Shown: positions 1-5,388 of the stretch, in pieces
Numbering within the stretch: the first letter of the stretch is position 1
How the letters are laid out: each line of letters opens with the position of its first letter
Assembly (NCBI GenBank): GCA_023388335.1
Contig: JAEWGL010000138.1
Location: 1 to 8,874, forward strand
Source: Pseudomonadota bacterium
GTDB taxonomy: Bacteria; Pseudomonadota; Gammaproteobacteria; Pseudomonadales; Pseudomonadaceae
Direction of reading: 5' to 3'
DNA: 8,874 bases
Program-made: the position numbers and the translations under genes
Notes under the pieces: model-generated
What the model was told of the DNA's origin: nothing
The model's input: the letters and a program-made list of their open reading frames with translations, nothing else
The model's database searches: none

Positions 1-2
1 AC

Positions 3-1109
3 GATCGTTACTTGCCACGAGCGGTGCGCCGAGTGGACATTCCTAAGCCTGATGGCGGGATCAGAACACTTGGCGTTCCCACAGTGCTGGATCGACTCAT
101 TCAGCAGGCGCTCCATCAAGTACTGCAACCGATCTTCGAGCCCAGCTTCTCCGACGGCAGCTACGGCTTCCGTCCACAGAGAAGCGCACTCGATGCGGTG
201 GCCAAGGCGAAAGAGTATGTAGCCGAAGGAAAACACTGGGTGGTGGATATCGATCTGGAGAAATTCTTTGATCGGGTCAACCACGACGCGCTGATGGCTC
301 GACTCGCCTATCGGGTGAAGGACGGTCGCGCACTGAGGTTGATTCGTCGCTTCCTGGAAGCGGGGATGATGGCCGATGGCGTGACCCAGCCTCGCAACGA
401 AGGCGCGCCTCAAGGCGGGCCGCTGTCACCACTCCTGTCGAATACCCTGCTGACCGATCTGGATCGGGAGCTGGAAAGAAGGCAGTTGAAGTTCTGCCGT
501 TACGCTGACGACTGCAATATTTATGTCGGCAGTGAAAGCGCAGGGCAACGGACGATGGCGAACATCAGAACCTTCTTGGAAGGTCATCTGAAGCTGCGTA
601 TCAACGAGCAGAAGAGCGCAGTGGCACGACCCTGGAAGCGAAAGTTTCTGGGCTACGCGATCACCCTCTACCGCAAAGAGGCGCGGGTGCGTGTTGCGCC
701 CGAAAGCCTGCGTAGGCTGATGGATCGAGTTCGCGAGTTGCTGCGCAAAGGGCGAGGACGATCCTTGTCTCGCACCATCGAGACGCTGAACCCCGTACTA
801 CGGGGCTGGGCAAATTACTTCCGGTTGACCGCGAATATGCGGACGCTGGACGAACTCGATTGGTGGCTGCGTCGAAAACTACGTTGCCTGCTCTGGCGGC
901 AGTGGAAAACCCCGAAGACTCGTGAACGACGACTCATCTCACTTGGGCTCAGGCCTGAGCGGGCGTGGAAGTCGAGCGTCAACGGAAGGGGGTCTTGGTG
1001 GAACTCAGCGTCCAAACACATGAACCAGGCCGTGCCAACGCTGTATTTCGCCAAAATGGGGCTGGTCTCGCTGCGCGGCACTGTGCAGGGACTCCAGCGT
1101 ATTAATTGA
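3..1109 (+). CDS. ltrA: Group II intron reverse transcriptase/maturase (LtrA-like), 5'-partial
   Basis: This intron-encoded protein reverse transcribes the intron RNA and, through its maturase domain, helps it fold, splice and retrohome. The reading frame is open to the left edge, so the TTG at 12 is not a real start and the N-terminus (RT0 region) is missing. Visible in order are an IPKPDGG...LGVPTVLDRLIQ block, FRPQRSALDA, the first catalytic aspartate block VVDIDLEKFFD near 234-272, GAPQGGPLSP at 402-431, and the YADD polymerase box at 501-512. FLGYAI follows, then the domain X signature LNPVLRGWANYF near 787-822. The protein ends shortly after domain X with no HNH endonuclease module, as in class C proteins. 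The TGA stop abuts intron domain V. All catalytic residues visible are intact, so it could be active if the upstream part is complete. It is not a retron or DGR enzyme, given domain X and the adjoining intron RNA. Confidence 0.95.
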   Translation, partial: DRYLPRAVRRVDIPKPDGGIRTLGVPTVLDRLIQQALHQVLQPIFEPSFSDGSYGFRPQRSALDAVAKAKEYVAEGKHWVVDIDLEKFFDRVNHDALMARLAYRVKDGRALRLIRRFLEAGMMADGVTQPRNEGAPQGGPLSPLLSNTLLTDLDRELERRQLKFCRYADDCNIYVGSESAGQRTMANIRTFLEGHLKLRINEQKSAVARPWKRKFLGYAITLYRKEARVRVAPESLRRLMDRVRELLRKGRGRSLSRTIETLNPVLRGWANYFRLTANMRTLDELDWWLRRKLRCLLWRQWKTPKTRERRLISLGLRPERAWKSSVNGRGSWWNSASKHMNQAVPTLYFAKMGLVSLRGTVQGLQRIN

Positions 1110-1180
1110 ACCGCCGTATGCGGAACCGCACGTACGGTGGTGTGAGAGGGCTGAGGGAGTAATCCCTCACCCTACTCGAT
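1109..1180 (+). ncRNA. Group II intron domains V and VI
   Basis: Domain V: ACCGCCGT (1110-1117) pairs with ACGGTGGT (1134-1141). An upper stem TGCG/CGCA closes a GAAC loop, with a two-base bulge (CG) on the 3' side. This is the canonical domain V shape. The triad position reads CGC rather than the more common AGC, as I recall for class C introns. Domain VI: GAG-AGGG-C-TGAGGG (1144-1157) pairs with CCCTCA-CCCT (1164-1173) and CTC (1175-1177), leaving A1174 bulged as the likely branch nucleotide. The element ends at GAT (1178-1180). Pairings were worked out by eye. Confidence 0.85.
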
Positions 1181-1196
1181 CCCGCGTAAACGCTAC

Positions 1197-1220
1197 GGCG
1201 GCGGCCTCAGGCCGGCCGCT
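1197..1220. repeat. GC-rich hairpin between intron and ohrR
   Basis: GGCC (1203-1206) and GGCC (1210-1213) form a stem around TCA. It extends outward through C1202-G1214 and, past one bulged G (1215), four more GC pairs. CGCTAC occurs directly on both sides (1191-1196 and 1217-1222). No T-run follows on either strand, so it is a weak candidate for an intrinsic terminator of ohrR (minus). It could instead be a REP-like extragenic palindrome, as the right flank CTACAGG resembles the end of P. putida-type REP sequences. Confidence 0.4.
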
Positions 1221-1285
1221 ACAGGCTACTGCATATCCGCCGATGCCAGCTGTGGCCCGCCGTATCAGCGGTCACGCAAGCAGCG

Positions 1286-1741
1286 TCAGAGGTTTTTTTG
1301 CAGCTGCGCGCGCAGTTCCAGCAGGTCGGCCTGGAGCTGCCGCAGGCGTTCCGAGCTCTGGCCGCTGGCGGCCTGGATGCAAGGGGGGACGCGTTTGGCC
1401 TGCTCCTGCAGGGCGCGGCCCTGATCGGTCAGTTGCACCAGCACCACCCGTTCATCTTCCCGGCTACGGGTGCGCTTGAGCAGGCCTTCGCCTTCCAGGC
1501 GCTTGAGCAAGGGGGTAAGCGAGCCGGGATCGGTGAGCAGCTTGTGGCTGATCTCACCTACGGTCAGGCCGTCCTGCTGCCAGAGCACGAGCATGGCCAG
1601 GTATTGCGGATAAGTCAGCCCGAGGGCTTGCAGCAGCGGCTTGTAGGCCTTGGTCATCAACAACGAGGTCGAGTGCAGGGCGAAGCAGACCTGATTGTCC
1701 AGCAGCAGCTCATCGCAGGGGGCTTGGGTATCGGCGTTCAT
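1286..1741 (-). CDS. ohrR: OhrR, MarR-family organic hydroperoxide sensor/repressor
   Basis: This 151-residue cytoplasmic DNA-binding regulator should repress the organic hydroperoxide reductase gene ohr until its cysteine is oxidised by organic peroxides. The N-terminal signature LLLDNQVCFALHS carries the reactive Cys19 (family position C15/C22). It is followed by KAYKPLLQALGLTYPQYLAMLVLW, a winged helix with the recognition segment DPGSLTPLLKRLE (71-83), and the wing motif EDERVVLVQLT. Cys121 lies where two-cysteine OhrR proteins (Xanthomonas type) have their resolving cysteine, so a disulfide mechanism is likely. The start was chosen at the ATG ending at 1741 because AAGGA lies just upstream and the length fits the family; an in-frame ATG 96 bases further out gives an unlikely N-terminal extension. 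ohr is not in the window; the intron lies directly downstream, where ohr may have been neighbour. Confidence 0.93.
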   Translation of the reverse strand: MNADTQAPCDELLLDNQVCFALHSTSLLMTKAYKPLLQALGLTYPQYLAMLVLWQQDGLTVGEISHKLLTDPGSLTPLLKRLEGEGLLKRTRSREDERVVLVQLTDQGRALQEQAKRVPPCIQAASGQSSERLRQLQADLLELRAQLQKNL

Positions 1742-1797
1742 GCAGGTCCTTGAAAAATCTCTGTAGTGAAAATTAGCACGCAAGCCATCAGGAATAT

Positions 1798-2010
1798 TTA
1801 TTGCCATCGCAGCTCGCTGCGCAACGCCAGGGCCCACGGTGGCACCGGGCTGAAACGGCTCTTGAGAAATTCGAGCAGCAAGCAGCCGCGAGAGTTCGTT
1901 CGGTTTCGAGCACTTTCAGCAACAGGCCCAGCCGCCAGGTGAGACGCAAGGGCTCGTGCAAGCACCACCTCAGCGAAAAAGCCCAGCCGTTGTGCTCGGC
2001 TGAGCGTTTC
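1798..2010 (-). pseudogene. Possible LysR-type C-terminal remnant in the ohrR-TSUP gap
   Basis: The gap 1742-2065 (324 bases) holds no intact gene. On the minus strand, one frame ending with TAA at 1798 reads LLLEFLKSRFSPVPPW followed by a short tail. This resembles the last helix and tail of LysR-family regulators (x-FxxFLxxRF-xxPPW). Upstream in that frame the match fades, a neighbouring frame reads LGLLLKVLE, and the frame then runs antisense into the transporter gene, so no start or HTH exists. I read it as the decayed tail of a regulator deleted on its 5' side. It may equally be chance coding potential in GC-rich DNA. The first 60 bases of the gap (1742-1800) are AT-rich and should hold the ohrR promoter and any OhrR operator; I could not identify a clean site. 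Confidence 0.3.
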
Positions 2011-2065
2011 CCCCCAAGCCTCACCCCGGTAGCATGCGCGTATTGAACGAGCGGATGAGGCACTG

Positions 2066-2815
2066 ATGATCGAGTGGTTGATGTATATCGGGTTGGGTGC
2101 CGCACTGGGTACGGTGGGTGGGTTGTTCGGCATTGGCGGCGGCCTGATCGCCATTCCGGCCCTGGGGGTGCTGTTCGGCCTTGACCAGCAGCTGGCCCAA
2201 GGCACCGCACTGGTGATGGTGGTGCCCAACGTGCTGCTGGCGCTGTGGCGCTATCACCAGCGCAACCGTATCGAACTGCACCACGCCTTGCCGCTGGCCG
2301 TGTGCAGTTTCGTCTTCGCCTGGTTCGGCTCGATCTGGGCGGTGGGTCTCGATGCCCAGGCCATGCGCCTGGGTTTTATAGCCTTCCTGGTCGCCCTGGC
2401 GTTGTGGAACGGCGCACGGATGTTCATGCGCACCGCCGCCCCCAGCCCCGGATTGCGTTATGCCTGGCCCTGGCTCGCCGTGCTGGGCAGTTTCGCCGGG
2501 AGCATGGGCGGTTTATTCGGCGTCGGGGGAGCGGTGGTTGCCACCCCGATACTCACCAGCGTCTTCGGCGCCACCCAGGTCGTGGCGCAAGGCCTGTCCC
2601 TGGCCCTGGCCGCACCCAGCACCACGGTCACCCTGCTGACTTATGCCTGGCACAACACCGTTGATTGGCACATGGGCATTCCCCTGGCAATGGGCGGCCT
2701 GCTGAGCATCAGCTGGGGCGTGAAATTGGCCCATGCACTGCCAGAGAGAGTGCTGCGTTTGCTGTTCTGCGGGTTCCTGGTGATCTGCGCGGTCATGCTC
2801 GCCCTCAAGCTTTAG
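2066..2815 (+). CDS. TSUP (TauE/SafE) family membrane transporter
   Basis: This 249-residue inner-membrane protein probably exports or moves a small organosulfur or other anion; members of the family handle sulfite, sulfoacetate, taurine-derived sulfonates or thiosulfate. The substrate cannot be read from the sequence. The family's internal duplication is clear: GGLFGIGGG at residues 18-26 and GGLFGVGGA at 148-156, each followed by a hydrophobic stretch and a proline (IPAL, TPIL). About seven or eight hydrophobic segments are visible over the full length, typical for TSUP. The ATG at 2066 follows GATGAGG with about five bases spacing. It is convergent with the LysR gene to its right, with a repeat-bearing spacer between, and no obvious operon partner. 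Confidence 0.9.
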   Translation: MIEWLMYIGLGAALGTVGGLFGIGGGLIAIPALGVLFGLDQQLAQGTALVMVVPNVLLALWRYHQRNRIELHHALPLAVCSFVFAWFGSIWAVGLDAQAMRLGFIAFLVALALWNGARMFMRTAAPSPGLRYAWPWLAVLGSFAGSMGGLFGVGGAVVATPILTSVFGATQVVAQGLSLALAAPSTTVTLLTYAWHNTVDWHMGIPLAMGGLLSISWGVKLAHALPERVLRLLFCGFLVICAVMLALKL

Positions 2816-2823
2816 CCGTATTC

Positions 2824-2900
2824 GAGCTGCAAGCTGCAAGCTACAAGAAAAAGCATGGACAGCGCAGGACCGCTCTTGCTCTTGCTCTTGCTTGCAGCTC
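2824..2900. repeat. Inverted repeat and GCTCTT tandem between convergent genes
   Basis: A perfect 11-base inverted repeat, GAGCTGCAAGC (2824-2834) and GCTTGCAGCTC (2890-2900), brackets 55 bases. The left arm is followed by further GCAAGCT/CTACAAG units. The right arm is preceded by three tandem GCTCTT units (2872-2889). Repeats of AGCTGCAAG type are common between genes in Pseudomonas. Placed between two converging genes, it could end transcription in both directions, though neither arm is followed by a run of T. Confidence 0.65.
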
Positions 2901-2905
2901 AGAGC

Positions 2906-3760
2906 TCAGAGCGCAAAACCCTCGATAATGTACCCGGCCAGGCAATCAGTGATCGGGGACTGGCTTTGCGGGTTGCGCAGCAGCATTACGTTGGCCAGCG
3001 GCAGCTGTGGCAGGCCTTCGTTTTCGCCAAGGATGCGCAAATTGCCGCTGATCAGGCTCTGCAGTTGCGCGGTCACCGCAAGGCCTGCGCTGACGATGGC
3101 AAATATCGCCGCAAGGCTCGGGCTGGTGTAGGCAATGCGGTAGTTCAGGTCCATGGCATCCAGTGCGTTGCAGGCCCAGGAGCGGCAAAAGCAGTCAGTG
3201 TTGAACATCGCCAGTGGCATCGGCCGCTGGTCATGTGGGCAAAAGCCTTGGGCCGCGGCCCAGACCAGGCGCTCCTGACGCAGCAGCTGGCCGACTTCAT
3301 AGCCCGGTTCGCGGGTGACAATGGTCAGGTCCAGGTCCTGGCGCAGCATCAATTGTTTCGACGGTTCGCAGTGCACCTCCACCTGGATCAGCGGGTAGGC
3401 CTGGGCGAAGCTCGACAGGATGCCCGGCAAAAAGCGCATGGCATAGTCGTCCGGCGTGCCGATGCGTACCAGGCCGACCATGTGCGGCATGCGTAGGGTG
3501 TTGAACACCTCCCCCTGCAATTTGAGGATGCGCCGGGCATAGCCGAGCAGGACCTGGCCCTCGGCGGTCAGCCGCACCTGGCGCCCGTCACGCTCGAACA
3601 GCTGGCGCTGCAGGATGTCTTCCTCCAGGCGCTTCATCTGCATGCTCACGGCAGATTGGGTGCGGTTGACCACTTCACCGGCACGGGTAAAACCCCCTTG
3701 GTCGGCAATGGCGACGAAGGTGCGCAGCACGTCTGAATCAAGGCTTTGATACTGGGACAT
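2906..3760 (-). CDS. LysR-family transcriptional regulator, LrhA-like
   Basis: This 284-residue DNA-binding regulator has an N-terminal winged helix-turn-helix at about residues 8-67 (LRTFVAIADQGGFTRAGEVV, then QSAVSMQMKRLEE, LFERDGRQVRLTAEG). An effector-binding domain follows, starting VGLVRIGTPDDYAMRFLPGIL. That GTPDDYA..LP opening is typical of the LrhA/HexA subgroup, known for controlling motility, virulence or exoproduct genes; the ligand is unknown. The start ATG (3758-3760 on the opposite strand) has AGGAG about nine bases upstream. The stop lies just inside the repeat-rich spacer shared with the TSUP gene. It is divergent from the DUF1127 gene, and a LysR-type palindrome sits immediately upstream of its own start, so autoregulation and control of the DUF1127 gene are likely. 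Confidence 0.92.
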   Translation of the reverse strand: MSQYQSLDSDVLRTFVAIADQGGFTRAGEVVNRTQSAVSMQMKRLEEDILQRQLFERDGRQVRLTAEGQVLLGYARRILKLQGEVFNTLRMPHMVGLVRIGTPDDYAMRFLPGILSSFAQAYPLIQVEVHCEPSKQLMLRQDLDLTIVTREPGYEVGQLLRQERLVWAAAQGFCPHDQRPMPLAMFNTDCFCRSWACNALDAMDLNYRIAYTSPSLAAIFAIVSAGLAVTAQLQSLISGNLRILGENEGLPQLPLANVMLLRNPQSQSPITDCLAGYIIEGFAL

Positions 3761-3790
3761 TGCATCAATCTCCTAGATGCAAGGTATAAA
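3760..3790 (+). promoter_or_regulatory. Candidate rightward promoter for the DUF1127 gene
   Basis: TTGCAT (3760-3765) and TATAAA (3785-3790) are separated by 19 bases, longer than the usual 17. The LysR palindrome fills most of the spacer and touches the -35. A long spacer spanned by an operator suits a regulator-dependent promoter. The reverse complement of the same AT-rich block gives TATACC (3783-3788) as a possible -10 for lysR. By-eye assignment only. Confidence 0.35.
3761..3781. promoter_or_regulatory. Candidate LysR operator (ATC-N9-GAT)
   Basis: TGCATC (3761-3766) and GATGCA (3776-3781) form a perfect palindrome with a nine-base spacer. It contains the classic LysR ATC-N9-GAT core and the T-N11-A pattern (T3765, A3777). 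It abuts the lysR start codon, covers its Shine-Dalgarno, and lies upstream of a TATAAA box reading toward the DUF1127 gene. Binding here could repress lysR and activate or repress the rightward gene. Confidence 0.6.
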
Positions 3791-3856
3791 AAACATTCGT
3801 TGGATTGATCTTAAGCCTGGCGAGACACTGACGCCATCCTTACGGAGGGCAACAAG

Positions 3857-4090
3857 ATGAAAGGTCACATCCGCCACATTCCCCATTTGAAACCGACGTT
3901 CCATGGCCTGTCTCTGGTTGAACAAGGTCATGCCCTGTTGCAGCGCCTGGCGCGCTGGCATGAGCTGTACCATCAGCGGCGAGAGCTGGCCAGTCTGAGC
4001 GATGCGACACTCAGCGACCTCGGCCTGAGCCGTGCAGATATCGTCAAGGAAGTGGAGCGGCCGTTCTGGGATGATCCACTGCGTAAATAA
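3857..4090 (+). CDS. DUF1127 small protein
   Basis: This 77-residue basic protein carries the DUF1127 (YjiS-like) core at about residues 33-71: RW, then an arginine-containing helix, RRELASLSDATLSDLGLSRA, and a terminal RPFW. Known family members are small, arginine-rich and abundant under stress; in Alphaproteobacteria some have been linked to RNA turnover and phosphate or carbon metabolism, while the Pseudomonas role is not established. The N-terminal 32 residues are longer than the minimal family form and contain several histidines. GGAGG lies about nine bases before the ATG. It is divergent from the LysR gene and 65 bases upstream of the ycaQ-like gene. That spacer has only a weak imperfect hairpin (4099-4122) and no T-run, so readthrough into ycaQ is possible. 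Confidence 0.85.
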   Translation: MKGHIRHIPHLKPTFHGLSLVEQGHALLQRLARWHELYHQRRELASLSDATLSDLGLSRADIVKEVERPFWDDPLRK

Positions 4091-4155
4091 GGCGGGGCGC
4101 AGTCAGCGGTTGAGCGCACTGCTAAGGTAGAAGTGCACCCTCGAAGGAGCGTTGC

Positions 4156-5388
4156 ATGTCTTTCAGCCTTTCCCTCGCCCAAGCCCGACGCCTGGCCCTG
4201 GCTGCCCAGGGCTTTGCCGCCGCCTCGGGCCCTGCGCCGGGGACGGCGGCGCTCAAGCGCATGCTGCTGCGCCTGGGCGTGCTGCAGATCGACTCGGTCA
4301 ACGCCGTGGTGCGCTCCCACTACCTGCCGCTGTTTTCCCGTCTGGGCGACTATTCACCGGCCATGCTCGACCAATTGGCCTGGGGGCGCGGCCGGCAGCG
4401 TCAGCTCTTCGAGTACTGGGGGCACGAGGCGTCGCTGCTGCCGCTGAAACTCTATCCGCTGATGCGCTGGCGCATGGAGCAGGCGGCGCAGGGGCAGGGC
4501 ATCTACCGGCAGCTGGCGCAGTTTGGCCGGGAGCAGCAGGCGACCATCGCACGGGTGCTGGCGGCGGTCCGGGAGCAGGGGGCGCTCGGCGCTGGCAGCC
4601 TGTCCACGCGCCAGGAAAGGGCGGGTCCCTGGTGGGATTGGAGCCCTGAAAAGCATGCCCTGGAATGGCTGTTCGCCGCCGGGCAAGTCACGGTAGCGGG
4701 CCGGCGTGGCTTCGAACGCCTGTACGACCTGCCTGAGCGGGTGCTGCCCGCCGCCCTGCTCGAGCAGCCTGTGCCCAGCGCGGCCGAAGCCCAGCAGGGC
4801 CTGCTGCTGCACGCAGCCGGCGCACTGGGGGTGGCCACCGGGCAAGACCTGCGCGACTACTTTCGCCTGAGCCCAGCCCAGGCCCGCGCTGCGCTGGGCG
4901 AGCTGCTGGCCGATGGGCGCCTGCAGCCCTGTACGGTGGAGGGCTGGACGCAGCCGGCCTATTGTCTGGCCAAGCCAAGGGTGCCACGGCGGGTCGAGGC
5001 GAGTGCATTGTTGTCACCCTTCGATTCGCTGATCTGGGACCGCAGCCGCACCGAGCGGCTGTTCGGCTTCCGCTATCGGCTGGAGATCTATACGCCGGCG
5101 GCCAAACGGATGTTTGGCTACTACGTGCTGCCGTTTCTGCACCAGGGGCGCATTGCCGCGCGTCTGGACTTGCGCGCCGAGCGCGCGCATGACCGGTTGG
5201 CGGTGCATGCCGTGCATGAAGAGTCGCCAGGCCTGGAGGAGGCGGGGTTCCAGGCCCTGGCCGAGCACCTGCTGCGCCTGGCAGCCTGGCTCGGCTTGGC
5301 GCGGGTGCAACTGAACTGCCCGCGCCAGGCCGCGCTGCGATTGCGTCAGGCGCTGCAGCGCGCCTCGCTCAGCGGCGCACCTGCTTGA
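4156..5388 (+). CDS. ycaQ: YcaQ/AlkX-type DNA interstrand-crosslink glycosylase
   Basis: This 410-residue protein matches the HTH_42 winged-helix glycosylase family over its whole length; E. coli YcaQ is about the same size. YcaQ unhooks DNA interstrand crosslinks, for example from nitrogen mustards, by excising N7-alkylated bases. Visible landmarks include Q44-I45-D46 in LLRLGVLQIDSVNAVVRSH, the QxD catalytic motif of the YcaQ branch (the AlkZ branch has QxQ). Further landmarks are the following LPLFSRLGDY, EYWGHEASLLPL, WWDWSPEKHALEWLFAAG, LSPFDSLIWDR (about 287-297), and the YTPAAKRMFGYYVLPFL block. AAGGAG lies about six bases before the ATG at 4156. Its last 20 bases overlap the 3' end of the convergent DAHP synthase gene. 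It stands apart from other repair genes, so a housekeeping role is more likely than protection of a local toxin cluster. Confidence 0.93.
   Translation: MSFSLSLAQARRLALAAQGFAAASGPAPGTAALKRMLLRLGVLQIDSVNAVVRSHYLPLFSRLGDYSPAMLDQLAWGRGRQRQLFEYWGHEASLLPLKLYPLMRWRMEQAAQGQGIYRQLAQFGREQQATIARVLAAVREQGALGAGSLSTRQERAGPWWDWSPEKHALEWLFAAGQVTVAGRRGFERLYDLPERVLPAALLEQPVPSAAEAQQGLLLHAAGALGVATGQDLRDYFRLSPAQARAALGELLADGRLQPCTVEGWTQPAYCLAKPRVPRRVEASALLSPFDSLIWDRSRTERLFGFRYRLEIYTPAAKRMFGYYVLPFLHQGRIAARLDLRAERAHDRLAVHAVHEESPGLEEAGFQALAEHLLRLAAWLGLARVQLNCPRQAALRLRQALQRASLSGAPA

Larger units (their letters stand above)
1..1180 (+). mobile_element. Group II intron, bacterial class C type, 5' end outside window
   Basis: The segment consists of the intron-encoded reverse transcriptase/maturase (domain IV) followed directly by RNA domains V and VI. 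The 5' end (domains I-III and the RT N-terminus) lies left of the window. The 3' end is set at 1180 because a bulged A at 1174 in the domain VI stem sits seventh from the end, the expected branch-point distance, and the element then ends in GAT. Class C is inferred from the RT sequence type, the absence of a C-terminal endonuclease domain and a CGC catalytic triad in domain V. Class C introns are known to insert next to hairpins such as terminators or attC sites. Here the 5' exon is not visible, so the target cannot be confirmed. Confidence 0.85.

Noticed and set aside
3..1109. Reverse transcriptase as part of a retron, DGR or RT-based defence system
   Set aside because: It has a maturase domain X and is followed at once by group II intron domains V and VI, so it is an intron-encoded protein.
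2872..2900. GCTCTT tandem units as a CRISPR or phase-variable repeat
   Set aside because: There are only three six-base units, no spacers, and they lie outside coding sequence, so neither fits.
2855..3496. A 213-codon plus-strand frame antisense to the LysR gene
   Set aside because: The minus strand encodes a complete LysR protein with a good Shine-Dalgarno; the antisense frame has none and matches nothing.
4099..4122. Hairpin GCAGT/ACTGC after the DUF1127 gene as a terminator
   Set aside because: The stem is short and interrupted and has no T-run, so it is not listed as a terminator.
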